Assembly: GCA_017519305.1 (NCBI GenBank)
Contig: JAFWSN010000001.1
Coordinates: 1-64,000, forward strand
Origin: Candidatus Saccharimonadota bacterium
GTDB lineage: Bacteria > Patescibacteriota > Saccharimonadia > Saccharimonadales > Saccharimonadaceae
Direction: 5' to 3'
Length of the DNA: 64,000 bases
In this document: piece after piece, positions 16,395 to 25,464 of the stretch
Numbering within the stretch: position 1 is the stretch's first letter
Layout of the letters: every line of letters starts with the position of its first letter
Program-made: the position numbers and the translations under genes
Notes under the pieces: model-generated
Databases searched by the model: none
Told to the model about the DNA's origin: nothing
Seen by the model: the letters and a program-made list of their open reading frames with translations, nothing else

Positions 16395-17741
16395 ATGAGA
16401 AAGACCAACTTCGTCTGTCAGCAATGTGGAGCCACCTATGCGAAATGGGTTGGGCAATGCTCTAATTGCAAATCTTGGAATTCTTTAGTCGAGCAAATCG
16501 CCGAAGACGAAACGGTGAAAAAATCCGCCATCGCAAAAGGCCAACTTTCTGGCAAAAAATTAGCTTACGAAAATATTAAATCAATCGTACCGTCCGACGC
16601 CAAAGAACGTTTAAAAACTGGTTTTTCCGAACTGGACTTGGTGCTTGGCGGCGGCATTTTGCTTGGCTCGGTTAATTTGCTAGCTGGCCAGCCGGGCATT
16701 GGTAAGTCGACACTTTTGATGCAAATTTGCAACAACGTCGCCAAAACTCGTAAAGTCCTGTATGTTTCGGGTGAGGAATCGGCCGGCCAAGTTAAACTTC
16801 GTGCTGAACGTTTGGGTGCTTCGTCTGATAATTTGAATTTTGCTTCTAGTACTTCGGGCAACGATATTGCTAAGACGATCGAGTCGGGCGAATTCGATTT
16901 CGTAATTGTAGACTCGATCCAAACTTTGGCGCTCGACGAAATATCGTCTGCGCCGGGCACGGTTTCGCAAGTTACCAACTGCGGCAACTTAATTATTCGT
17001 GCCGCTAAGTCCACCGATACTGCCGTTGTGATTGTCGGGCACGTCACCAAAGAGGGAACTTTGGCTGGACCAAAAGTCCTAGAGCATTTGGTTGACGTAG
17101 TTTTGAATTTTGAAGGCGACCGCTACGGTGGCTTTAAGACTGTCCGTGCCATCAAAAACCGTTTTGGTGGCACCAACGAAGTGGCAATTTTCGAAATGAA
17201 TGAAAAAGGTTTGGCCGAGGTCCAAAATCCATCCGCTGCACTTTTGGCTGAGCGTCAAAACACAGACGGCTCAATTATTCTTGCAACGCTCGAAGGGAAT
17301 CGCCCGATTCTAGTCGAAATCCAGGCTCTTGCTACTACGACGAATTTTGGTTATCCAAAACGTACGGCATCAGGTTTTGATTTGAATCGTTTGAATTTGT
17401 TGATTGCCGTAATTGAACGCCGCACCAAATTGAAACTGAGCGACAAAGATATTTTCGTAAACGTAGTTGGCGGCATGAAGCTAAACGATTCCGCTGCCGA
17501 TCTTGCTGTCTGTCTTGCTATTGCTTCGGCCGTAGCTAAGCGCAAACTTGGTGATGAATATGTGGTGTTTGGTGAAGTTGGCCTTGGCGGCGAAATCCGC
17601 TCCGCCTTCCGCGCGGATCAACGCATTGCTGAGGCCAAAAAGCTCGGCTTCAAACATGCAATTGCGCCAGCCTCGCTCAAAGATAAATTCGTTGTTCCTG
17701 TTTCTGACCTACGCGAAACTTTAATCAAATACGTCAAATGA
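16395..17741 (+). CDS. radA: DNA repair protein RadA
   Basis: RadA is a RecA-like ATPase that drives branch migration in recombination. The 448 residues include the N-terminal zinc finger (CQQCGATY...CSNC), Walker A GQPGIGKST near residue 100, the KNRFGGTNE motif diagnostic of RadA, and a C-terminal Lon-like domain. It overlaps ruvC by 4 bases. Confidence 0.97.
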   Translation: MRKTNFVCQQCGATYAKWVGQCSNCKSWNSLVEQIAEDETVKKSAIAKGQLSGKKLAYENIKSIVPSDAKERLKTGFSELDLVLGGGILLGSVNLLAGQPGIGKSTLLMQICNNVAKTRKVLYVSGEESAGQVKLRAERLGASSDNLNFASSTSGNDIAKTIESGEFDFVIVDSIQTLALDEISSAPGTVSQVTNCGNLIIRAAKSTDTAVVIVGHVTKEGTLAGPKVLEHLVDVVLNFEGDRYGGFKTVRAIKNRFGGTNEVAIFEMNEKGLAEVQNPSAALLAERQNTDGSIILATLEGNRPILVEIQALATTTNFGYPKRTASGFDLNRLNLLIAVIERRTKLKLSDKDIFVNVVGGMKLNDSAADLAVCLAIASAVAKRKLGDEYVVFGEVGLGGEIRSAFRADQRIAEAKKLGFKHAIAPASLKDKFVVPVSDLRETLIKYVK

Positions 17742-18199
17742 AAATTTTAGGTATTGACCCGGGTATCGGGATTTGTGGATTTGGTCTAATCGAAAACGAT
17801 AAGGCTCTCGATTTTGGTGTCGTGACGACCGTAATTGGCGCGCCGTTGCCGAGCCGCCTGAAAGAACTATATGAAGGTCTCACCGAGGTCATTGAAACGA
17901 CCAAGCCAGACGTAGTCTCGGTCGAAAAACTCTTTTTCAGTAAAAACATTACGACCGGCATTTCGGTAGCCGAAGCTCGCGGCATTGTTTTGCTTGTAGC
18001 CGAGCAGCATAAAGTTCCAGTTTTTGAATATACGCCAAACGAAATTAAGAAGACTTTGACTGGCTACGGCTCGGCTAAGAAAGGCCAGATTCAGGAAATG
18101 GTTAAAATTCATCTCGGCCTCGAAACCAGGCCAAAACCAGACGACGCCGCCGACGCGTTAGCCGCTGCCATTACACACTCTTTGATGCATAAATTTTAA
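17738..18199 (+). CDS. ruvC: Holliday junction resolvase RuvC
   Basis: This is the endonuclease that resolves Holliday junctions with RuvAB. The 153 residues show ILGIDPGIG with the first catalytic Asp (residue 6), VSVEKLFF with the catalytic Glu, the YGSAKKGQ segment and PDDAADALA at the C-terminus with the last acidic residues. It is translationally coupled to radA; ruvB lies far away at 39069. Confidence 0.97.
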   Translation: MKILGIDPGIGICGFGLIENDKALDFGVVTTVIGAPLPSRLKELYEGLTEVIETTKPDVVSVEKLFFSKNITTGISVAEARGIVLLVAEQHKVPVFEYTPNEIKKTLTGYGSAKKGQIQEMVKIHLGLETRPKPDDAADALAAAITHSLMHKF

Positions 18200-18219
18200 A
18201 AATGTTTTTATAAAAGTTG

Positions 18220-18277
18220 TTGACGACCCAAAATTTTTATGTTAATTTTAAAAATAGAGTTAGGTCATACATAACTC
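18220..18277 (+). promoter_or_regulatory. Promoter and first leader hairpin of adhesin paralog 1
   Basis: TTGACG (18220-18225) and TGTTAATTT (-10 TAATTT 18243-18248) are spaced 17 bases. The early leader holds a hairpin GAGTTA/TAACTC (18257-18262/18272-18277) that presents GGTCATACA in its loop. A second GGTCAT lies 38 bases further on (18301). Confidence 0.6.
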
Positions 18278-18287
18278 AGAAACACAT

Positions 18288-18402
18288 ATAAAAACCAAAG
18301 GGTCATGGAAAAACGAAACAAACATTCGTTTGAGAAACTATTTAATTCTAAACATTTTTGTTTCCAAATTTCCAATTCTCGCTGACCCTTTTTGGTTTTT
18401 AT
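18288..18402 (+). promoter_or_regulatory. Structured leader: 18-bp outer stem enclosing two hairpins
   Basis: The arm 18288-18305 pairs with 18383-18402 (18 bp, one 2-base bulge). Inside are CAAAC/GTTTG (18319-18332) and AAACA/TGTTT (18350-18363), so a three-way junction can be drawn. The right arm ends in a T-rich run. The left arm contains the AAAGGGTCAT element shared with the other adhesin leaders. The outer stem is far longer than expected by chance; the function is inferred. Confidence 0.5.
18305..18385 (+). CDS. Possible 26-residue leader peptide
   Basis: ATG 18305 follows AAAGGG (a plausible ribosome binding site) and the frame ends at TGA 18383. The peptide starts MEKRNKHSFEKLF and is basic, with a single Cys. 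Its start and stop fall exactly in the two arms of the long leader stem, so its translation would open that stem. This is a candidate attenuation-type leader ORF, but it may be a chance ORF. Confidence 0.3.
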   Translation: MEKRNKHSFEKLFNSKHFCFQISNSR

Positions 18403-18439
18403 TTTTCACAAAAAGTAAAAAACACTGCAAGAGCGTAAT

Positions 18440-19831
18440 ATGTCAAAACGAAAATTCTGTCTACCTAAAAGCTTTAAGAGTAATCCTATTTTTATACTCT
18501 CAGCTGCAGCAATCATACTTTTTGGTCTCGTAGTTGTACTCCCAGCAGTTCCAGAAAAAACTTTTGCTGAAGGTGATGATCCAAATGAAGGCATCGTAAT
18601 CACAATCTCCCCCGAAATTAATGCTTCTCTCATCTCTTCTGAAAATGGTGATTACAAGATTGTAAAAGATACTGTCACGATTGGTACTGATGCGCTCAAC
18701 GGTTATACTCTTTACATCTCAACGGATACTCCACAACATCAAACGCTATATCTGAATGGCGATACATCAAGTGAAAACAGAATTAATGGCGCTAATGGCA
18801 CTTATGAAGAACCAAAAACCTTGGGTGATTACGAATGGGGGTTTGCTGTGCCTGGCGTTGGTCATTTCGATGATACATATAGCGCCGAAAATCCAAACGA
18901 AGATTCTAAATTTGCTATCCTTCCAACCGAGAATAAAATCATCCGCGACTATACCACTGCCACTTCCGAAGACGCAGCTGAAGTCTATTATGGGTTTAAA
19001 CTTGGTGGCACCATTGAACCAGGGGCTTATGAGACCAATATTACTTACACTGCCATTCCGGCAACTCAGCCACTAGTAGCCAAGGCCGTCTTGGGTGAGA
19101 ATGGTAACCTTAACTTCTTATACAATCGCAATACGTATACGGTTGGGGAGATCTATGAAGACAACATTGAAGAAACGACTATCAAAAAAGTTTTTATGGT
19201 ACCGACCAATTCTACTTCTGAAAATGATATAGGATGGGCAAGCAATCTTTCAATAACATCAGCCAATTTCGAACCATCATTTTATAATTTCAAACCAACC
19301 AGTACGTCTTGCTGGTTTTATGGAGATGAGTATCTTGGAGCCATCACTAAAACGACGAACCTTAATACTAGCAACGTGACGAATACGTCTAATATGTTTA
19401 GGGCAGCCAGTTATAATGCCGTTGCTTTCAATTCGGATCTTAGTAGCTGGGATGTTAGTAATGTGACGGATATGTCTAATATGTTTCTTTTTGCCGGTTC
19501 CAATAGTCTTACCTGGACCGTTGGGAATCTTGATGACTGGGACGTTGGTAGTGTGACAAACATGTCCAGCATGTTCAAATATGCTGGCTACCATGCCGGC
19601 ACTTGGTCTATCGGCGATCTTAGCGGCTGGGATGTTGGCAACGTAACGGATATGTCTTATATGTTTAATTACGCCGGTTCTAATGCCACCGCTTGGAACA
19701 TTGGGAACCTCAACTACATAAGCGAAACCCATAGAGGTTGGGATGTATCCAAAGTCACCAATCATGCTAATTTCGTAGATTGGACTCAATCCAACATCGA
19801 CCTTTCCAAACTCCCATGGCAATCCAATTAG
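18440..19831 (+). CDS. BspA-like surface protein, DUF285-type repeats (paralog 1)
   Basis: The 463-residue protein starts with the basic n-region MSKRKFCL, which is shared with the two other paralogs, followed by a signal/anchor helix (about 18-40). A conserved N-terminal domain (about 45-230) is over 80% identical to paralog 3 by eye. Then come about four 30-residue repeats of the form W-D-V-x-x-V-T-x-M-S-x-M-F-x-x-A-G, and a C-terminal cap ending LSKLPWQSN. BspA/DUF285 repeats form leucine-rich-repeat-like adhesive surfaces. A role in host attachment is inferred. Confidence 0.88.
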   Translation: MSKRKFCLPKSFKSNPIFILSAAAIILFGLVVVLPAVPEKTFAEGDDPNEGIVITISPEINASLISSENGDYKIVKDTVTIGTDALNGYTLYISTDTPQHQTLYLNGDTSSENRINGANGTYEEPKTLGDYEWGFAVPGVGHFDDTYSAENPNEDSKFAILPTENKIIRDYTTATSEDAAEVYYGFKLGGTIEPGAYETNITYTAIPATQPLVAKAVLGENGNLNFLYNRNTYTVGEIYEDNIEETTIKKVFMVPTNSTSENDIGWASNLSITSANFEPSFYNFKPTSTSCWFYGDEYLGAITKTTNLNTSNVTNTSNMFRAASYNAVAFNSDLSSWDVSNVTDMSNMFLFAGSNSLTWTVGNLDDWDVGSVTNMSSMFKYAGYHAGTWSIGDLSGWDVGNVTDMSYMFNYAGSNATAWNIGNLNYISETHRGWDVSKVTNHANFVDWTQSNIDLSKLPWQSN

Positions 19832-19843
19832 CTAGGAACGTGT

Positions 19844-19849
19844 TATAAT
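19844..19849 (+). promoter_or_regulatory. tyrS promoter, leaderless type
   Basis: TATAAT lies 6 bases before the tyrS ATG at 19856. No T-box leader is present. Confidence 0.68.
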
Positions 19850-19855
19850 TAACTC

Positions 19856-21091
19856 ATGAACCTATCTGAAGAATTAATTTATCGTGGCTTCATGGCCCAA
19901 TCTACTATTGACAATCCTGCCGAGCTTGATGCTCGTGCGTCCAAAAAATTCTATTGGGGCGCTGATCCGTCTGCCGACTCTCTTACGATTGGTAACCTTG
20001 CCGCCATGATGATGTGTGCTTGTTTTATTCGCCACGGCTATGAGCCATACTTCTTAGTAGGTGGTGCTACTGGCCAAATCGGTGATCCGAAAGAGAATGG
20101 CGAACGCGAGCTAAAGACATTAGACGAAGTTGAACACAACAAAGTTTGCATCAAAGAGCAAATCGAGCGCATCGTCGGTCTAGACAATGCAACAATCCTC
20201 GACAATTATGATTGGTTCAAAAATATGAATTATCTTAGCTTCCTTCGTGAAGTTGGTAAAGTTTTCTCGATGACTCAACTTCTCGATCGTCAATTTGTGC
20301 AAAATCGTATCGGCGAAGGTGGCGCAGGTATTTCTTATGCTGAATTTTCCTATACCTTGATCCAGGGCTATGATTTCTTACATCTTTACCGCGAACACGG
20401 TGTGGCCTTGCAGCTTTGTGGTGCCGACCAATATGGCAACTGTGCCTCGGGTATACATTTGATTAAACGCCTCGAAGATGCGAATGCCGACATTTGGTCT
20501 ACTCCGCTCGTTATCGACCCGGTCACTGGTCGCAAGTTTGGTAAGTCCGAAGGGAACGCCGTCTGGCTCGCCGCCAAGGACAATGGTTCCGGCAACTATA
20601 CTTCTGTGTTTGATTTTTACCAATTCTGGCTTAATCAACCAGACGAATCCGTTGAATCGTTGATTAAAATTTACACAGTTTTGTCTCGTGAAGAGATTGA
20701 AGGCGTTCTCGCTAAACATCGCGAGCATCCAGAACTTCGCCTTGCTCAAAAGGCTCTAGCTAAGGGCGCAACCGAAGTCGTCCACGGCAAAGAAAAAGCT
20801 GCTGCCATAATTAATTTGACCGAGCTTTTGTTTAACCGCGATACTAATTTTGCTGATTTTTCGGCCGACGAAATTTCCGAATTTGCCGAATACTTGCCAG
20901 TCGTAAAACAGGGCACGAATTTAGTCGACGCTCTAGTCGAAACCGGTCTTGCCGATTCCAAGAAAAAAGCTCGCGAATTCATCGCTCAGGGCGCAATTTC
21001 TATTAATGGCGTCAAAGTTCAAGACGAAATCGAATTAGATCAAATTGCCATTATCAAAAAAGGCAAAAACAAATTCGCAATCGCGAAATAA
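19856..21091 (+). CDS. tyrS: Tyrosyl-tRNA synthetase
   Basis: Class I aminoacyl-tRNA synthetase of 411 residues. The HIGH-like motif is TIGN (residues 44-47) after GADPSADSL, and the KMSKS equivalent is KFGKS in TGRKFGKSEGN. QLCGADQYGN is the tyrosine pocket segment. A C-terminal S4-like RNA-binding domain starts near KKAREFIAQGAISING. Length and order are normal. It lies inside the adhesin island but is transcribed from its own promoter. Confidence 0.97.
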   Translation: MNLSEELIYRGFMAQSTIDNPAELDARASKKFYWGADPSADSLTIGNLAAMMMCACFIRHGYEPYFLVGGATGQIGDPKENGERELKTLDEVEHNKVCIKEQIERIVGLDNATILDNYDWFKNMNYLSFLREVGKVFSMTQLLDRQFVQNRIGEGGAGISYAEFSYTLIQGYDFLHLYREHGVALQLCGADQYGNCASGIHLIKRLEDANADIWSTPLVIDPVTGRKFGKSEGNAVWLAAKDNGSGNYTSVFDFYQFWLNQPDESVESLIKIYTVLSREEIEGVLAKHREHPELRLAQKALAKGATEVVHGKEKAAAIINLTELLFNRDTNFADFSADEISEFAEYLPVVKQGTNLVDALVETGLADSKKKAREFIAQGAISINGVKVQDEIELDQIAIIKKGKNKFAIAK

Positions 21092-21104
21092 CCCCTTAGA
21101 AAAC

Positions 21105-21191
21105 TTTACTTTTTTGATGTTTATGCTATTATAGAAGCAGGAGTGTTGGTCATAATTGGCTGAGGTGTAAAAACTAAAACCAAAAGGTCAT
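21105..21191 (+). promoter_or_regulatory. Promoter and GGTCAT leader of adhesin paralog 2
   Basis: TTTACT (21105-21110) is followed after 16 bases by TATTAT (21127-21132) preceded by TATGC. GGTCAT occurs at 21148-21153 and again 38 bases later at 21186-21191, the second within AAAACCAAAAGGTCAT, whose AAAAGG is the likely ribosome binding site for ATG 21199. Spacing and sequence match paralog 1. Confidence 0.65.
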
Positions 21192-21198
21192 ACAAAAA

Positions 21199-23703
21199 AT
21201 GCCAAAACAAAAATTTTGTTTGGGGAGAAAATCCACACACAATATTTTGTTCACGTGCGCCAGTATCGTGTTGGGGCTTTTTGCTGCCTTCACTTTTTTC
21301 CCGGTCGTGATTGACGGCGCTAAGGCTATCGATGGCTCTGGTGATGGAATTAATATTGCTGTAAGCGACCTCGAAATCAATATGACGCCACTTATTAACG
21401 ATATGAAAATCGCCAAAAGCACCATAACCGTCAATACTGGTTCAGCTAGCGGTTATCAGCTTTTTATTTCTACTGATTCAGTCGACCATCAAACAATGTA
21501 TTTAGATGGCGATCCGAACAACACTGCAAACAAAATCGACCCTGCCACTGGCACTTATGATGTTCCGACCACCCTGGGGCTTAATACCTGGGGTTACGCC
21601 GTAGCCGGATTGGGCAATTTTGACGACTCTTATAGCACTATCAATCATGGCACCAATAGTAAGTTCGCCAGAGTACCGCTAGCTGGTAGCGAGCAATTAA
21701 TTTATGAATTTGATGGCACGACTTCTGGCAATGAGTCAGATGTCTACTACGGAGTGAGGACGCGCAGTGATTTGTTGGCCGGCGATTATGTTGCCGAGGT
21801 TACTTATACCGCTGTTCCGGCTGCCGCTCCACGTACCGCCAAGGCGATTTATACCAATGATCATGTTCTGACCTTCGTTTACGATTCGAACGTTTACGCG
21901 TCTGGCGATTCGTATACTAGCTACAAGGGAACAACGACGGTTTCTTCTGTCTGGAATGTGCCAATGGGCAACGCCAACGGAAGTCGCAATGACTACAGTA
22001 CGATGCCATGGACGGCCAATAATAATATTTACTATGTGAACTTCGATTCTACTTTTATCGATTTTAAACCGATTAATGTGGGTGTTTGGTTCTATTATTG
22101 TAGGTATCTACAAGAAGTTGTAAATATTGAAAACTTTAACACTAGCGAAGCGATTAGTATGGAAAGATTATTCTTTGGTGCCGGAGTCAATCTGAGCAAC
22201 GGTGCAACTATAAACCTCAACCTAGACAACCTGCAAACCGGCTCGGTTAAGAATATGTCCCAAATGTTCTATCAGGTTGGCAAGAAATCGACCTCGTCCC
22301 CTAGGGTGCAAGTTAACTTCGGCGATCTTAGCAGTTGGGATGTAAGCAAGGTAACCAATATGGCTAACATGTTTGAAGGGGCTGGATATAGTAGTCCTAC
22401 TTGGAATGTGGGAGATATAGGCAAATGGAATGTTGGCGGGGTTACTACTATGTCTGGTATGTTCCAACAGGCCGGTTACTATTCCTCGTCGCTATATATT
22501 GGGAATCTTGGGGTAGATAGTAATGACCCGGTAAATCATCCTGGTTGGAAACCGGCCAAAGTTACGACGATGGCGAACATGTTTAACAGGGCCTGGTACA
22601 ACATTGAAACCTGGAACGTTGGCAATATTGGTAGCTGGAACACCGAAGAATTGGGCAATATGTCTAGTATGTTTGCATACGCTGGGTATAATTCCCAAAA
22701 CTTCATCATTGAGAATCTCGGCGATTTGAATGTGAGTAAAGTCTCTAATATGGAAGCCGCTTTCGACCGTACTGGCTATGGCGCGAAAGTTTGGAACGTC
22801 GGTAGTCTTGGTTATGTCGACGACAACCATAAAGGCTGGAACACCGGAAACGTCACCAATATGTATCATCTGTTCTTTGAAGCGGCATATAGTGCCGAAG
22901 CATTTGATATTGGTAACATCGGCAGCTGGAACACTGTAAAAACTACGCGCATGAGATCGATATTCTATCGAACCGGATATTCTGCCAAGACTTGGAATAT
23001 TGGCAAGTTGAGCTATGTCGATGCCAATCATCAGGGGTGGACTATAAACACCAGCAACACGGATATGGGATATATGTTCTATCAAGCTGGCTACAGCGCG
23101 GAACATGTCTTCGACGTAGGTGATCTTGGTGAATGGAAAGTATCATTGGCGACGGACATGTCTCATATGTTTGAAGAGGCCGGTTACTCTGCCGACACCA
23201 CCTGGAACATTGGCAACCTCGGCTACATAGACGCTGACCATCCGGGCTGGAGTGTCACTAAGGCGAAAGATATGACCAGAATGTTCTCTAGCGCCGGTTA
23301 TTCCGCTCCGACTTGGGATATTGGCAATCTTGATAACTGGACGGTTAGTGCCGTCACTGATATGTCGTATATGTTTAACGACGCTGGCCACTCTGCTGCC
23401 ACTTGGAATATTGGCGATCTTAGTGGTTGGAGTACTGTCAAGGTGACTAACATGTCCTATATGTTTAATGGTGCCGGCTACTCTGCCACGACAACCTGGG
23501 ATATTGGCGACCTTGATGGCTGGACGGTAGACCTCGTTTCTAGTATGGGCAAAATGTTCTATGGCGCCGGTTACTCTGCCGACACCACCTGGAACATTGG
23601 CGATATTTCTGGTTGGGTAACGAAATCCGGCGTTACACACACCGATTTTATTAACACGAACCTTCATAACACTAATACGATCACCGAGCCAGTTTGGAAC
23701 TAG
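21199..23703 (+). CDS. BspA-like surface protein, DUF285-type repeats (paralog 2, longest)
   Basis: The 834-residue protein has the MPKQKFCL n-region, a signal/anchor helix (about 16-42) and an N-terminal domain homologous to paralogs 1 and 3 but more diverged. It is followed by at least a dozen W-x3-x-VT-x-M-x-x-MF-x-x-AG-Y repeats of 30 residues, some with an 8-residue insertion of the type GYVDDNHKG. The C-terminal cap differs from the other two paralogs (ends TEPVWN). It is probably an extended solenoid displayed on the cell surface; an adhesin role is inferred. Confidence 0.88.
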   Translation: MPKQKFCLGRKSTHNILFTCASIVLGLFAAFTFFPVVIDGAKAIDGSGDGINIAVSDLEINMTPLINDMKIAKSTITVNTGSASGYQLFISTDSVDHQTMYLDGDPNNTANKIDPATGTYDVPTTLGLNTWGYAVAGLGNFDDSYSTINHGTNSKFARVPLAGSEQLIYEFDGTTSGNESDVYYGVRTRSDLLAGDYVAEVTYTAVPAAAPRTAKAIYTNDHVLTFVYDSNVYASGDSYTSYKGTTTVSSVWNVPMGNANGSRNDYSTMPWTANNNIYYVNFDSTFIDFKPINVGVWFYYCRYLQEVVNIENFNTSEAISMERLFFGAGVNLSNGATINLNLDNLQTGSVKNMSQMFYQVGKKSTSSPRVQVNFGDLSSWDVSKVTNMANMFEGAGYSSPTWNVGDIGKWNVGGVTTMSGMFQQAGYYSSSLYIGNLGVDSNDPVNHPGWKPAKVTTMANMFNRAWYNIETWNVGNIGSWNTEELGNMSSMFAYAGYNSQNFIIENLGDLNVSKVSNMEAAFDRTGYGAKVWNVGSLGYVDDNHKGWNTGNVTNMYHLFFEAAYSAEAFDIGNIGSWNTVKTTRMRSIFYRTGYSAKTWNIGKLSYVDANHQGWTINTSNTDMGYMFYQAGYSAEHVFDVGDLGEWKVSLATDMSHMFEEAGYSADTTWNIGNLGYIDADHPGWSVTKAKDMTRMFSSAGYSAPTWDIGNLDNWTVSAVTDMSYMFNDAGHSAATWNIGDLSGWSTVKVTNMSYMFNGAGYSATTTWDIGDLDGWTVDLVSSMGKMFYGAGYSADTTWNIGDISGWVTKSGVTHTDFINTNLHNTNTITEPVWN

Positions 23704-23716
23704 GTCGTCCTTCTTA

Positions 23717-23725
23717 TGCTATAAT
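23717..23725 (+). promoter_or_regulatory. Leaderless-type promoter of the beta-helix protein
   Basis: TGCTATAAT (23717-23725) lies 6 bases before ATG 23732, favouring this start over the in-frame TTG at 23726. Confidence 0.68.
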
Positions 23726-23731
23726 TTGAGC

Positions 23732-25414
23732 ATGGAAGAGAAAGTGGATAATAAGAAAAAAATCATTATTATTAGCTCTGTAATCGGAGCTCTAACGGCA
23801 ATTATCGTCGCCGTTGTTCTGATTATTATTTTTGCTCATGGCGGAAGCGATGAGGTTAGTAAAATTAGTATTAATTTAAGCGACGCTAGTAGTCTAAAGA
23901 CCTACACGTCGGACGATTACGATAGCTTCAAATCGGACTATGATAATAATTCTTTGCCAGCAGTTTATGTAACGGAATTTTTGTTTGATGGTGTTGGTAT
24001 GTATAAAACTTACGACCTTGATGATTTTATCGAGGACGGCAACGACGCAAAAGTCAAAGCTTTGTCTGCACAGGTGTTTAATATTAGCGCGTCCGGCGAT
24101 TTTGAATTTACCGGCGAAACCACTGGCGGCATGATTGCAGTTAATACTAACAATCTAAATGGCGACGTTAATATTATCTTGAACGGCGTTAAACTCGACA
24201 CTGACTCCAAAAAAATCCCAGCGATCTATATTTACAACAAAGACATCACTTACGACGAGCACAAAGTCACGATCAAGACAGCCGAGGGAACTGAAAATTA
24301 TCTAGAAGGTGGCAAGTTTAAAAAGGTTAGCCTTGTCGACAAAGATTCTCTCGCCGACTATGCCGATAAATATTCTGGCGATGCCAGCACTTGGTACCAA
24401 GAATATTCTAATTATTATGGTGTTTACACGGCGGAAGAAATCGAAAATATTCTCTTCGCTAAAGTTACGGCCGATAGTGAAGATCTCGCCGACGGTGATC
24501 CGTACTATTTCTATAAAGGCGCCGGCGCCATCTCTTCCGACGTCGATTTGTATTTTGAAGGCACAGGTATTTTGAACGTAGTCAGTAAAAACAAAGAGGG
24601 CATCGAGACCAAAGGTAACCTCTCGTTTGTCGGTGGTACCGGCGACTATATAATTAACGCCGAAGACGACTGCCTTAACACTACGACCGAGTCTACGGTT
24701 TCTGGCGCACACAACGCACTTTATATCAATGTCAAAAGTTTGAGAGCAATCGTCTCGCTCGAGGCGGACGAAGGTGACGCTATCGATAGTAATGGTACAC
24801 TCACGATTGATGGCGGCAATATTATTGCGCTTGCCAAACCAGGCGCCGACGCCGGCCTTGACGCTGAAAAAGGTACCTATATTAATGGTGGCACAATTAT
24901 CGCTACCGGCAACATGTTCGACGCCATTAGCAGCGAATCTAAACAAAATTTCCTTGCGCTCTCATTTAGTGAAGCCGTTGATATTAATGACGTAATTAGA
25001 TTTACCAATAGTGACGGCCAAGAAACCTTCGTTCACGAAACCAATCGCGCATATACAAACTTGGTTTATAGCTCAAGCGCACTTGTTGATGGTGAATATA
25101 CTTTGACCAAAAACGACGAATTGATGGGCTACGCCAGCACCGGCAACATGGGCGGCATGGGCCCAGGCGGCGTGGGCGAGCCAGGAGAGATGGGCGAACC
25201 AGGCGAACGCCCAGACGACATGAATCAGCCAGGCGAAACACCTCCAGAAAAACCAGATGGCGAAATGCCGGGCGGCGCAAGTGGTGAAATGCCACCAGAA
25301 ATGCCAAATGGGGAAATACCAGGTGGCATAAACGGTGCAGCTACCAACAAAACCTTCACGATTAGCGGAATCTCAAATCTATTTAGTGGTATTGCAGTCT
25401 ATTCTGGCGAATGA
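23732..25414 (+). CDS. Cthe_2159-like carbohydrate-binding beta-helix protein, membrane anchored
   Basis: The 560-residue protein has a Lys-rich N-terminus and a membrane helix (about residues 12-36). A long parallel-beta-helix-like region contains LNGDVNIILNGVKL, GIETKGNLSFVGGTGDYIINAEDD, LEADEGDAIDSNGTLTI and DAGLDAEKGTYINGGTI. A Gly/Pro/Met/Glu-rich segment follows (about 470-540). This architecture matches the Cthe_2159 family, whose founding member binds acidic polysaccharide with calcium; the Asp-rich turns fit metal binding. It is located between adhesin paralogs, so a surface carbohydrate-binding role is likely. Confidence 0.8.
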   Translation: MEEKVDNKKKIIIISSVIGALTAIIVAVVLIIIFAHGGSDEVSKISINLSDASSLKTYTSDDYDSFKSDYDNNSLPAVYVTEFLFDGVGMYKTYDLDDFIEDGNDAKVKALSAQVFNISASGDFEFTGETTGGMIAVNTNNLNGDVNIILNGVKLDTDSKKIPAIYIYNKDITYDEHKVTIKTAEGTENYLEGGKFKKVSLVDKDSLADYADKYSGDASTWYQEYSNYYGVYTAEEIENILFAKVTADSEDLADGDPYYFYKGAGAISSDVDLYFEGTGILNVVSKNKEGIETKGNLSFVGGTGDYIINAEDDCLNTTTESTVSGAHNALYINVKSLRAIVSLEADEGDAIDSNGTLTIDGGNIIALAKPGADAGLDAEKGTYINGGTIIATGNMFDAISSESKQNFLALSFSEAVDINDVIRFTNSDGQETFVHETNRAYTNLVYSSSALVDGEYTLTKNDELMGYASTGNMGGMGPGGVGEPGEMGEPGERPDDMNQPGETPPEKPDGEMPGGASGEMPPEMPNGEIPGGINGAATNKTFTISGISNLFSGIAVYSGE

Positions 25415-25416
25415 CC

Positions 25417-25462
25417 TTGACTTATATTAATCTTATGCTATTATAAGTACATAAAAGGTCAT
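25417..25462 (+). promoter_or_regulatory. Promoter and GGTCAT leader of adhesin paralog 3
   Basis: TTGACT (25417-25422), a 16-base spacer and TATTAT (25439-25444, preceded by TATGC). AAAAGGTCAT ends at 25462, just before ATG 25465. Only one GGTCAT is present here, unlike paralogs 1 and 2. The -35 starts three bases after the preceding TGA stop. Confidence 0.7.
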
Positions 25463-25464
25463 AT

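Noticed and set aside
19832-19855. T-box leader upstream of tyrS
   Set aside because: Only 24 bases separate the adhesin stop and tyrS ATG, and they contain a leaderless-type promoter.
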